Below the pieces are notes generated by a model, which had not been told where the DNA came from, made no database searches, and saw nothing but the letters and a program-made list of their open reading frames with translations. Shown here piece by piece: positions 51,712 to 59,725 of a stretch of DNA of 64,000 nucleotides (its first letter is position 1; every line of letters starts with the position of its first letter). This DNA comes from Streptomyces avermitilis MA-4680 = NBRC 14893 (GTDB taxonomy: Bacteria > Actinomycetota > Actinomycetes > Streptomycetales > Streptomycetaceae). The stretch is from the NCBI RefSeq assembly GCF_000009765.2, contig NC_003155.5:2232001-2296000 (forward strand), in the 5' to 3' direction. The position numbers and the translations under genes are program-made.

Positions 51712-52779
51712 TCAGCGCCGTACGCACTCCGCCGCGAAGTCGTCCGCGAGGGCCGCGATCTCGGCGCGGCCCTCGACTCGCTCCAGCCACTCGTGCGGCA
51801 GCCCGTGGTCGCCGTACAGCGCACCGAGGAGGTTGCCGCAGATGGCGCCGGTGGAGTCGCTGTCGCCCGAGTGGTTCACCGACAGGAGCAGGGCGCGGGT
51901 GACGTCGGTCGTGGCAAGGGCGCAGTACACCGCGATGGCCAGGGCCTCCTCCGCGATCCAGCCCGCGCCGAGCGTCTCGACCTTCTCGGGGGTCGGATCG
52001 CCCTCGGCGGCCAGGTCGAGGGCGCGGTGCAGCGCGGCCGTGGTCTCGTCGTGGCCGGGATGAACGGCGAGCAGCCGCAGGGCGCGCAGGACGGAGCCCT
52101 CCAGGGATTCGCCTTCTACCAGATGGGTGACGATCGCGGCGAGGGCGCCCGCGGAGTAGTAGCCGGTCGGATGGCCGTGGGTCGTCTGGGCGCAGCGGGC
52201 GGCGAGCCCGAACGCGAAGTCGACGGGTGCCCGGCCGAGCCCGAAGGGTGCCGAGCGCATGACCGCGCCGCAGCCCTTGGACTGCGGGTTGACGGCGCCG
52301 GGCGGGCCGAGGGGGAGCATCGGGTCGGGGACGTGGTCCTGGGTGAGCCCGGAGAGGCAGGCGTTGCCGGGGGCGCGGCGGGCGTAGAGCCAGGGCCGGG
52401 CGGCGAGTCCGCCGTCGACGTCCGCGCCGGGTCCGGGCCTGGTCTGGGTGTCCAGCCAGCGTCCGTACGCCTGGCGGACGAGGCGGGGCGCGGCGCCGCC
52501 GATGCCCTTGTGCCGTTCGCGGTGGTGGGCCCGCTGGAGTCCCTCGACCGTGAAGAGGGTCATCTGGGTGTCGTCGGTGATACGGCCGACGACCCCGTCG
52601 CCGTCCGGGACGAGCCCGGTGATGCCCCGCGGCCCGTACTCGGCACGAATGCGGTCCAGGGAGGCGAACTCGACGGGGTTGCCGAGGGCGTCGCCGATCG
52701 CGCCGCCCAGCAGACAGCCGCGTACCCGGGCCCGATAGCCCGCCGTGGCCTGCCAGGACAGATTCCAGCGGTCGTACAT
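51712..52779 (-). CDS. ADP-ribosylglycohydrolase family protein
   Basis: A 355-residue all-helical protein with the DraG/ARH family sites: GCLLGGAIGDALGNPVEF near residues 22-39, ITDDTQMTLF near 68-77, and NHSGDSDSTGAICGNLLGA near 302-320, giving the di-magnesium ligands. It removes ADP-ribose from proteins or small molecules. ATG 52779 has GAGGAGGGG upstream. It is divergent, with only 28 bp between start codons, from an XRE regulator that may control it. Confidence 0.92.
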   Translation of the reverse strand: MYDRWNLSWQATAGYRARVRGCLLGGAIGDALGNPVEFASLDRIRAEYGPRGITGLVPDGDGVVGRITDDTQMTLFTVEGLQRAHHRERHKGIGGAAPRLVRQAYGRWLDTQTRPGPGADVDGGLAARPWLYARRAPGNACLSGLTQDHVPDPMLPLGPPGAVNPQSKGCGAVMRSAPFGLGRAPVDFAFGLAARCAQTTHGHPTGYYSAGALAAIVTHLVEGESLEGSVLRALRLLAVHPGHDETTAALHRALDLAAEGDPTPEKVETLGAGWIAEEALAIAVYCALATTDVTRALLLSVNHSGDSDSTGAICGNLLGALYGDHGLPHEWLERVEGRAEIAALADDFAAECVRR

Positions 52780-52807
52780 GCACCCCTCCTCGACTACGGT
52801 CCTCCGT

Positions 52808-53665
52808 ATGACCATTGTCGCGTCCGGCGCCGTGGCGCCTCCCCCCGGCCCGACCGAGAAGGGCACCGGCCCGACCGACAGGGGCGTCGGCCCGCTGCTG
52901 CGCGGCTGGCGGGAGCGGCGGCGGGTCAGTCAGCTGGAGCTGGCGCTGCGGGCCGGTTCGTCGGCCCGGCACATCAGCTTCGTCGAGACGGGCCGGTCGC
53001 GGCCGAGCGAGGAGATGGTGCTGCGGCTCGCCGAGCACCTGGAGATCCCGGTCCGCGAGCGCAACGCGCTGCTGCTGGCCGCCGGATACGCACCGCACTA
53101 TCCGGAGACGCCGCTGGACGATCCGGCGATGGACGCGCTGCGGCAGGGGGTCCGGCGGCTGCTCGAGGGGTACGAGCCGTATCCGGCGCTGGTGGTGGAC
53201 GCCACGTATGACGTCCTGGCGGCGAACCGCGGTATCGCGATGCTCCTGGAGGGCGTCCCGGAGTCCCTGCTCACGCCGCCGCTCAACGCGATGCGGCTGA
53301 CGCTGCACCCCGAGGGTCTGGCGCCGCGCATCCGCAACCTCGGCGAGTGGCGCGGGCACCTGCTGGCGCAGATGGAGCGCCAGATCGCGCTGCACCGCTC
53401 GGCACCGCTGCGCACGCTGTACGAGGAGGTGGCGGCGTACCCCGTCCCCGACCCGGTCCCGGACGCGGCCGACGAGCCCGCCGAACCCGCTCCGCACTTC
53501 GCGCTCCCCCTGCGCATCGAGCACGACGGCCGGGTGCTGTCGTTCGTCTCGTCCATCTCCACCTTCAACACCCCGATGGACGTGACGGTGGCCGAACTGG
53601 CCATCGAGACGTTCCTGCCGGCCGACCCGGCGACGGTCAAGTACCTCCAGTCACTACAGCCCTGA
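52808..53665 (+). CDS. XRE-family regulator with MmyB-like ligand domain
   Basis: A 285-residue regulator: helix-turn-helix about 22-77 (RRVSQLELALRAGSSARHIS), then an MmyB-type C-terminal PAS-like domain (PALVVDATYDVLAANRGIAML; LHPEGLAPRIRNLGEW). MmyB-like proteins may sense fatty acids. ATG 52808 has no Shine-Dalgarno sequence and only 28 bp separate it from the divergent start, so a leaderless transcript is likely. It ends in a strong hairpin. Confidence 0.9.
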   Translation: MTIVASGAVAPPPGPTEKGTGPTDRGVGPLLRGWRERRRVSQLELALRAGSSARHISFVETGRSRPSEEMVLRLAEHLEIPVRERNALLLAAGYAPHYPETPLDDPAMDALRQGVRRLLEGYEPYPALVVDATYDVLAANRGIAMLLEGVPESLLTPPLNAMRLTLHPEGLAPRIRNLGEWRGHLLAQMERQIALHRSAPLRTLYEEVAAYPVPDPVPDAADEPAEPAPHFALPLRIEHDGRVLSFVSSISTFNTPMDVTVAELAIETFLPADPATVKYLQSLQP

Positions 53666-53677
53666 CAGCTCGCCGTC

Positions 53678-53713
53678 GCCGGTCAGGACGGTGGCGCCGC
53701 CGTCCTGACCGGC
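53678..53713 (+). terminator. Terminator after the MmyB-like regulator
   Basis: GCCGGTCAGGACGG (53678-53691) pairs over 14 bp with CCGTCCTGACCGGC (53700-53713), 8-nt loop. Confidence 0.85.
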
Positions 53714-53818
53714 GCAACTCCCTTGCGGGCGAAGGAAATCAAGACACCTCGACCCCATGAACCTTCCCGCGGGACATGTCACACTGCACGGATACTTCGG
53801 CGCGTGGGGAGGCGTGGC

Positions 53819-54682
53819 GTGAGTGAGCGGCGGGCCGCGCCCACCGTCGGACAGGTGGTGCTGGGGCGGCGGTTGCAGGAGTTGCGGGAGGCGGCCGGGC
53901 TGCGGCGGGAGGAGGCCGCGCGGGTGCTGCGGGTCGCCCCGGCGACCGTGCGACGCATGGAGACCGCCGAGGTCGCGCTCAAAATCCCCTACCTCCAGGT
54001 GCTGTTGGCCACCTACGGGGTGCCCGACGCCGAGGTCGCGGCCTACGTCTCGCTGGCCGAGGAGGCGAACCGGCCCGGCTGGTGGCAGCGCTATCACGAC
54101 GTCCTGCCCGACTGGTTCAGCATGCACGTCAGCCTGGAGGGCGCCGCGAGCATCATCCGCTCGTACGAGCCGCACTTCGTGCCCGGGCTGCTCCAGACCG
54201 AGGACTACGCGCGTGCCGTGCTGGAGGCCGGGACCGTCGGGCAGACGCGCCCCGAGGACATCGAGCGGCATGTGTCGCTGCGCATGGCCCGGCAGAAGCT
54301 CCTCACCCGGGAACGGCCGCCGCATCTCTGGGTGCTCATGGAGGAGACCGTGCTGCGGCGTCCGGTGAGCATCCGGGGCCAGGTCATGCGCGACCAGATC
54401 GACCGGCTGCTCGAAGCCGCCGAGAGCGACGACATCACGCTTCAGGTCCTCGAGTACGCGGCCGGTCCGCATCCGGGGACGTTCACGTCGTTCGTGCTGT
54501 TCCGTTTCGCGGAGCCGGAGCTGCCCGACATGGTCTACAGCGAGTATCTGTCCGGCGCTCTCTATCTCGACTCGCGCGCCGAGGTGTCCCTGCACCTGGA
54601 GGTGCTGGACCACATGGCCGCCCGCGCCGCCTCCGGCCGGCGCACCCGGCAGATCCTGCGCGAGTACCGCGAGCGCTTCTGA
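53819..54682 (+). CDS. XRE regulator with DUF5753 (Scr1-type), no DUF397 partner
   Basis: A 287-residue protein: helix-turn-helix about 12-66 (LGRRLQELREAAGLRREEAA, RVAPATVRRMETAEV), then DUF5753 about 95-280 (SIIRSYEPHFVPGLLQTEDY; LWVLMEETVLRRPV; HPGTFTSFVLFRFAEPELPD). GTG 53819 with GGGGAGG 6 nt upstream. In Streptomyces these regulators are usually followed by a small DUF397 protein, forming toxin-antitoxin-like or developmental pairs. Here the stop codon opens directly into a minisatellite and no DUF397 gene is found, so the partner is missing or elsewhere. Confidence 0.9.
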   Translation: MSERRAAPTVGQVVLGRRLQELREAAGLRREEAARVLRVAPATVRRMETAEVALKIPYLQVLLATYGVPDAEVAAYVSLAEEANRPGWWQRYHDVLPDWFSMHVSLEGAASIIRSYEPHFVPGLLQTEDYARAVLEAGTVGQTRPEDIERHVSLRMARQKLLTRERPPHLWVLMEETVLRRPVSIRGQVMRDQIDRLLEAAESDDITLQVLEYAAGPHPGTFTSFVLFRFAEPELPDMVYSEYLSGALYLDSRAEVSLHLEVLDHMAARAASGRRTRQILREYRERF

Positions 54683-54886
54683 CCGCCGGAGCTCCTGACG
54701 GCCGATCTCCTGACCGCCGGACCTCCCGACCGCCGGAGCTCCTGACCGCCGGACCTCCCGACCGCCGGAGCTCCTGACCGCCGGACCTCCCGACCGCCCG
54801 ATCTCCCGACCACCCGATCTCCCGACCGACCGCCAGGTCTCCCGACCGCGGTTCATCCGACCGGGATCATCCGACCGCCGGTGGCC
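54679..54886. repeat. 16-bp minisatellite with 32-bp higher-order period, about 13 units
   Basis: Units such as CTGACCGCCGGAGCTC and CCGACCGCCGGACCTC alternate, giving a 32-bp super-period for units 3 to 8; later units are shorter or diverged. The first unit contains the TGA of the DUF5753 gene, so the array starts exactly at the gene end. No unit-to-unit unique spacers, so it is not a CRISPR array. Non-coding. Confidence 0.9.
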
Positions 54887-54929
54887 GTGCCTCGTCGGGG
54901 AGTTGCCGAGCCGCAGGCCGGGACATGAC

Positions 54930-54963
54930 GATGCCGCGCCCTCCTCGGGGAGGACGCGGCATC
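54930..54963 (-). terminator. Terminator after osmC
   Basis: GATGCCGCG (54930-54938) pairs with CGCGGCATC (54955-54963); the stem continues for five more pairs after one mismatch to a TCGG loop (54945-54948). It lies 24 bp past the osmC stop. Confidence 0.75.
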
Positions 54964-54987
54964 GGCGTACGGGCGTGTGTACGCGGG

Positions 54988-55413
54988 TCAGGCGAGCTTC
55001 GCCGACAGGGTGATCGTCGTGCCGGTCAGCGCCTGGCTGACCGGGCAGTTCTTCTTGGCGTCCTCGGCGGCCGCGACGAAGGCGTCGTTGTCGAGGCCCG
55101 GCACCGTGCCCTCCACGGTGAGGTGGATGCCGGTGATGCCCTCGCCGGGCTGGAAGGTGACATCGGCCGAGGTGACAAGCTTGGTGGGCGGGGTGCCGGC
55201 GCCGGCCAGGCCGTGCGACAGCGCCATGGAGAAGCAGCTGGAGTGGGCGGCGGCGATCAGCTCCTCGGGGCTGGTCTTGCCGTTCGCCTGCTCGGCGCGC
55301 GACGGCCACGACACCGGCTGCTGGCCGATGCCGGAGGAGTCGAAGGTGACGACTCCGTTGCCCTCGAGCAGGTTGCCTTCCCAGACGGTGTGTGCGGAGC
55401 GCGTGGTTGCCAC
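54988..55413 (-). CDS. OsmC-family peroxiredoxin
   Basis: A 141-residue OsmC/Ohr protein with the two redox cysteines Cys60 (AHSSCFSMALS) and Cys123 (KKNCPVSQAL) at the canonical spacing. It reduces organic hydroperoxides. The N-terminus (TTRSAHTVWEGNLLEGNGVV) is of the OsmC rather than the Ohr subtype. Ended by a good hairpin. No regulator adjacent. Confidence 0.95.
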   Translation of the reverse strand: MATTRSAHTVWEGNLLEGNGVVTFDSSGIGQQPVSWPSRAEQANGKTSPEELIAAAHSSCFSMALSHGLAGAGTPPTKLVTSADVTFQPGEGITGIHLTVEGTVPGLDNDAFVAAAEDAKKNCPVSQALTGTTITLSAKLA

Positions 55414-55568
55414 GGTTCTTCCTTTCGGGTGGGGTCCCGTTGCCGGGAATCCGTCCCCGCCATCCGATCACACCTGGGCCCGCGACACCCACCCGACGGG
55501 GCGGCGACCTGCCGAACCGGCCGGTGAATCCCCTGCCGAAGGCCCCAGGGAAGCCTTACAGTCCATGC

Positions 55569-56348
55569 ATGGTCGAACTCTTCCAAGTCCTCGGGGGAAT
55601 CGCGGGATTTGGCGGAGTCGCACTCGGCGTCCTGTATCTGCTCTACCGGGACTTCGTGCGCGACATCATCCGCACCAGAATGTTCCGGACCCTCACCTCG
55701 GCACAGGCGACGGCGCTGTTCGGTGCCGTCATCGTGCTCGCCTTCGCCGTCGCGATCCTCGGGATCTTCGCCACGCTGGCCGAGAGCAAGGGCATCCAGC
55801 AGTTCGTCGTGCTCGTCGGGATGCTGCTGTTGTTCCTGCTCGCCGTGGTGGTCATCGCGGCGCGGGTGGCCACCGGCCCGCGGGCGCGCCGCCCGGCGGC
55901 CGGGGCGTCCCGGGCCGAACGGTCGCTCACCACGGTGCGCCGGCATGTGGGCCTCGGCGAGCCGGACCAGGCGGAACGCGCCCTGGAGGCCTCGCACGTG
56001 GACCAGGAGTCGGAGGAGTTCTGGTACTGGAAGGCCCGGATCGCGCTCGCCCGCTCGAACATCGAGGTCGCTTCCGGATATGTCGACGAGGCGCTGAGGC
56101 TCGAGGCCCGCAATCCGCACAGTCTCGCGCTGAAGATCGCGCTGCTGGTCCTGGGCCGTGATCCGGACCGGCGCGACCGGGCCGTCCGGCTGTCGGAGGA
56201 GAGCACCGGGCTCGGCCCCGAACTCGACGCCTGGCTGCGGCGGATGAGGGCCGAGGGAATGTTCGACGGCGGCGTGCACACCCGCACCGAGCTGGAGAGC
56301 CGGTGCCCGCTGCCCGCCCGTACGACGGAGAGTGCACATGCCGAGTGA
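55569..56348 (+). CDS. Membrane protein with TPR-like C-terminal domain
   Basis: A 259-residue protein with three membrane segments in the first 100 residues (GIAGFGGVALGVLYLL; TALFGAVIVLAFAVAILGIF; FVVLVGMLLLFLLAVVVIAA) and a cytoplasmic helical-repeat domain about 115-240 (PDQAERALEASHVDQESEEF, then ARSNIEVASGYVDEALRLEA) that looks like degenerate TPRs. No precise family is recognised. Its stop overlaps the start of the next gene by 11 bp, so it is coupled to the VWA locus downstream. Confidence 0.7.
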   Translation: MVELFQVLGGIAGFGGVALGVLYLLYRDFVRDIIRTRMFRTLTSAQATALFGAVIVLAFAVAILGIFATLAESKGIQQFVVLVGMLLLFLLAVVVIAARVATGPRARRPAAGASRAERSLTTVRRHVGLGEPDQAERALEASHVDQESEEFWYWKARIALARSNIEVASGYVDEALRLEARNPHSLALKIALLVLGRDPDRRDRAVRLSEESTGLGPELDAWLRRMRAEGMFDGGVHTRTELESRCPLPARTTESAHAE

Positions 56349-57142
56349 CGAGAACCAGCAGAACAGCCGGCGGAATGCCGGACGGCCCGCGGTCCTGTAC
56401 GTCGGGCCGCCGGTCGCCGGGGACGACGTGGACCGGGCGGCGGCCGAGGCACGGGAGCGGGCGCGCGGAGCGGGGCTGGCGCCGCTGGAGGAGTTCGCGC
56501 GGACGGCGGAGGACGCCGACGCCTTATTGGCGGCCCATCCTGACGCCGTGCTCGTGGTCCATCCCGGTGACGCGCCGCCCGCGACGCCTTCCGAACCGGG
56601 CACGGGGCTGTGGGACTTCTTGCGCTGTGGCGCCGTACTGCGTCTGTGCGGGTCCGAAGCCGCGGGCGATGCGGAGCGGGTGCCGCTGCCGCCGCGCCGG
56701 GAGTGCTGGGCGTTCCTGGTACTCGACCTCGTCCGGCCGGACACCACCACGGGCGCGCCGTACCTCCGGGACCCCCGGCGCGAGGCGGAGTGCCGGGACT
56801 TCGCGGCGCTGCACGCTCTCTCGGTCATGGACGTCCTCACCGGCGATCGGGCGGTGTGGACACGGACCAGCGGTCTCGCCTCCGTGCTCCTGCCGGTGAA
56901 CGAGGAGACGCTGACCGTCATCGTCCACCCGGAGATCACCGCCCCGGACGCGGACACCCTTGACGGCCTGCTGTGGCGGTGGCTGCGGCGGGGACGGACG
57001 ATCCGCTCCGGGCGGCCGGTGGACCGGCATGCCCCGGGGATGCCCAGTGCCCGGGACATCACTTCCGAGCCCATGTACGAGCGGCGCCTGGCCGCCAATC
57101 CCGACACGGTGGCGGCGACACCAGACTCCGTCGGTCTGCTAC
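56338..57142 (+). pseudogene. N-terminal part of a disrupted VWA-locus protein
   Basis: From ATG 56338 (GGAG 7 nt upstream) the frame codes MPSDENQQNSRRNAGRPAVL through about 265 residues with normal coding composition, ending near ANPDTVAATPDSVG. The frame then stays open by chance but loses coding character, while protein-like sequence resumes in another frame at about 57302 (YRRNNAFGTRSALGVRDL). An imperfect direct repeat (57133-57148 and 57291-57307) bounds the break. It was probably the N-terminal half of one protein with the VWA part, or a separate gene that lost its end. No family recognised for this half. Confidence 0.55.
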
Positions 57143-57307
57143 TACCGCGACCTGGAAGCCCCCCTTTAAGCCCGCGCGTCCGTGGGAAACCGCTGGGGGC
57201 ACAGCCCGGGGCTTCGGAGATGCCCTGCCACCCCCAAGCGGCCCCTTCCCCACACCCCCGCGACAACCACACCAGCCCCTCCCCCACGACGGCCTCTACA
57301 ATACCGC
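57133..57307. repeat. Imperfect direct repeats bounding a frame-breaking segment
   Basis: GGTCTGCTACTACCGC (57133-57148) and GGCCTCTACAATACCGC (57291-57307) flank about 142 bp that contain short inverted repeats (GAAGCCCC 57155-57162 with GGGGCTTC 57208-57215). The shared TACCGC copies are 159 bp apart. The segment looks like a small insertion or duplication inside a gene. Confidence 0.5.
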
Positions 57308-58849
57308 CGCAACAACGCCTTCGGCACCCGGTCCGCGCTCGGTGTGAGGGACCTCATCGAGCAGGGCGTCATCATCGGGCAGGAGCAGATCCGGTTCGAC
57401 GACTTCGTGGCGGACCGCACCGAGCAGGTGCCCGGCCCCCGGCCCGGCGAGGCCGTCGCCGTGAGCCATGGACTCGCCGCCGTACCGGGCGAGTTCAAGG
57501 CGAACGAGGCGACGACCCACTTCGTCGAGATCGCGCTGAAGGCGGGCCGCGCCCGCCCCGAGGACGCTCCCGCCACCGAGCCGCTCCCCGTGAACTTCGT
57601 CTTCGTCGTCGACACCAGCGGCTCGATGACGGGCACCAAGCTCGACACGGTGAAGTCCGCTCTCCAGACCATCTACCGCGAGCTGCGCCCCGCCGATTGC
57701 CTGGGCATCATCACGTTCGACCACAATGTGCGCACCGTCCTGCCGGCCGTCGCCAAGCAGGACCTGCCGCCCGAGCGCTTCGCGGAAGTGGTGTCCGCGC
57801 TGACCACCCAGGGCGGGACCGACATCGACCTCGGTGTGCAGTACGGCATCGACGAGATCAGCCGCCACTCCGTCAGCGGACGCACCGTCAACTGTCTCTA
57901 CCTGTTCTCGGACGGCGACCCGACATCCGGCGAACGGGACTGGATCAAGGTCCGGGCGAACGTCGCCGCCAAACTGCGGGGCGACCTCACGCTGTCGTGC
58001 TTCGGTTTCGGCTCCGACGCCCGGATGCCCGAACTCGCCGCGCTCGCGGGGCTGGCCGGCGGCCACTCGACCTTCGTGACGCGGCCCGAGCAGGTCGGCG
58101 CGGATCTGCTGGGCGATCTGAGCAGACGTGACCACCTGGCCGCCATCGACATCCAGCTGCGGCTCGACATCGACCCCGAGGTGGAGATCCGGCACCTGTA
58201 CGGGCATGACCTGGTCACCGACCCAAGAGCGCGCGCCGCGGTGCTCCGCGAGGCGGGGCAGGCGGCCGAGCGGGCGTTGCAGGACTACGGCACCAAGGCG
58301 CTGCCCGACATCATCACCGAGGACAAGGGCATCAGGATCTTCGCGCCCGACCTCGCGTTCGAGGAGACGTACTGGGTCGTCCTCGAGATCAGGGTGCCGG
58401 CGGGGCGCGAGCTGTCCGGGCTGGGTACGGCGACCGTGCAGTACGTGGACACCGTGGCCCGCGCGGGACGGCGGCACGAACTCGACCTGTGCGAGGCGCT
58501 CACGCTCCCCGAGGAGACGGTGACGGTGCACGCGGTCGGCCTGTGGACCAGCGAGGTCACCTTCTACGCGCTGGACGACCTGTACGACCGCGACAGGGAG
58601 GCGGCGAAGAACCGGCTGACGCACCACCTCAAGAACCTGGAGGCCGCACACAGTCACCTCCCGGCCAAGGAGTTCCGCGACGACCAGGTCACCCTGCGCA
58701 AGCTGATCACGCTCACCGGAGCACTGGGTGCCGTGGTCTCCTTCAGCGACGTCTCCCACGGCGCCGGTGCGGGTCCCGGCTTCGCGCCCGCCGTGCGGGT
58801 GATGAACGACTTCGGCAGGGTCCGGTCGGGGTTCTGGCCGCACTACTGA
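57182..58849 (+). CDS. VWA-domain protein, 5' end disrupted
   Basis: The longest frame starts at GTG 57182 (555 residues), but coding character begins only near 57302, so the true N-terminus is uncertain and may belong to the frame at 56338. A VIT-like lead (about 95-122, EFKANEATTHFVEIALKAG) precedes a von Willebrand A domain with a complete MIDAS: DTSGS at 144-148, TQGGTDIDLG and FSDGDPTSGE. The C-terminal part (HHLKNLEAAHSHLPAKEFRD) is helical. VWA proteins of this sort usually work with MoxR ATPases in metal- or complex-assembly, but no MoxR gene is present here. Either a pseudogene piece or a truncated working protein. Confidence 0.7.
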   Translation: MGNRWGHSPGLRRCPATPKRPLPHTPATTTPAPPPRRPLQYRRNNAFGTRSALGVRDLIEQGVIIGQEQIRFDDFVADRTEQVPGPRPGEAVAVSHGLAAVPGEFKANEATTHFVEIALKAGRARPEDAPATEPLPVNFVFVVDTSGSMTGTKLDTVKSALQTIYRELRPADCLGIITFDHNVRTVLPAVAKQDLPPERFAEVVSALTTQGGTDIDLGVQYGIDEISRHSVSGRTVNCLYLFSDGDPTSGERDWIKVRANVAAKLRGDLTLSCFGFGSDARMPELAALAGLAGGHSTFVTRPEQVGADLLGDLSRRDHLAAIDIQLRLDIDPEVEIRHLYGHDLVTDPRARAAVLREAGQAAERALQDYGTKALPDIITEDKGIRIFAPDLAFEETYWVVLEIRVPAGRELSGLGTATVQYVDTVARAGRRHELDLCEALTLPEETVTVHAVGLWTSEVTFYALDDLYDRDREAAKNRLTHHLKNLEAAHSHLPAKEFRDDQVTLRKLITLTGALGAVVSFSDVSHGAGAGPGFAPAVRVMNDFGRVRSGFWPHY

Positions 58850-58933
58850 CGCTGGCCGCTACTGACGCGGCCCCGGCCGTCGCGGTCGCCGCGCTTCGCG
58901 GTCAGCGCACGTCGCCGTCACCGCACTTCGCCG

Positions 58934-59672
58934 TCACCTCACCCGGAAGACCGGCCCCCGTGCGGTGAACGGCAGCCGTGCGCCCTGCGGGATGAGGTAC
59001 GCGTGCTCGCGCCGGACCCGCAGGACGTCGCACCAGCCGTCCGTGATCACCGGGACGGGCGCGCCGGGCGGGAGGTCGTCCGCGCGATGCAGCAGGTCGA
59101 TGCCGGGCTGGAGCACCGTACCGCCGCGGCCGTGCACCCGCAGCCGGCCGGCGATCACCGTGACCGGCAGATAGCCCGCGTCGTGCGGTGCCGCGTCGCA
59201 GAAGAAGGTCCACGTAGTCGCGGGGACTGCCCAGCGGGGCGCCGAGGATGTCACCCGCGCCCTTGCCGCGCAGGGTGGACAGGCGGCGCATCCAGCGCAG
59301 GTCGCCGGCGATGCGGTCGTACACCTCCTCCGCGGACAGGCCCCTCAACTCCGGTTCGCGGAGCAGCCCTTCGGGCATCGAGCCGATCTGCATCTCGCAG
59401 AGCCAGCCGTTGATGACGTAGTCGCAGGCGATGTTGAACAGCAGCGGGTCGCGGGCGCCGCAGCGGGCGCAGTGCGGCGTGCAGCATCTCGTGGGCGAGG
59501 ATGAACCGCCATTCCTCGTCGTCGAACCGGCGCAGCGGGCTGATGTAGATCTCGGCGGCCTCCGTGCTCACGGCGGCGACGGAGATGCCGTGGGCGCGGG
59601 CGAGTTCGGCGTCGGCGACGAGGGACCGAAGGACTCCAGGAGCGCACTCGCCAAGTCCGGAGCCGCAGGATT
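58934..59672 (-). pseudogene. DUF2201 (metallopeptidase-like plus VWA) gene, decayed
   Basis: Pieces of one protein lie in order on the minus strand but in different frames: NPAAPDLASALLESFG; then LVADAELARAHGISVAAVST to LAHEMLHAALR with an HExxH motif; then GARDPLLFNIACDYVINGWL to SPRDYVDL; then FFCDAAPHDAGYLPV to the end GPVFRVR. Frame changes fall near 59618-59628 and 59461-59466, and at about 59207 the middle of the protein, including the VWA metal site, is deleted. The order matches DUF2201/VWA-like proteins I remember. It cannot make a working product. Confidence 0.8.
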
Positions 59673-59725
59673 CCGGGTGCGTGATGTCGGTGCCGGTGGC
59701 ACCGGCCCGCCCCGACCGGACGGCC

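Noticed and set aside
54679..54886. Possible CRISPR array
   Set aside because: Units are directly adjacent without unique spacers, 16 bp long, and no cas genes are in the window.
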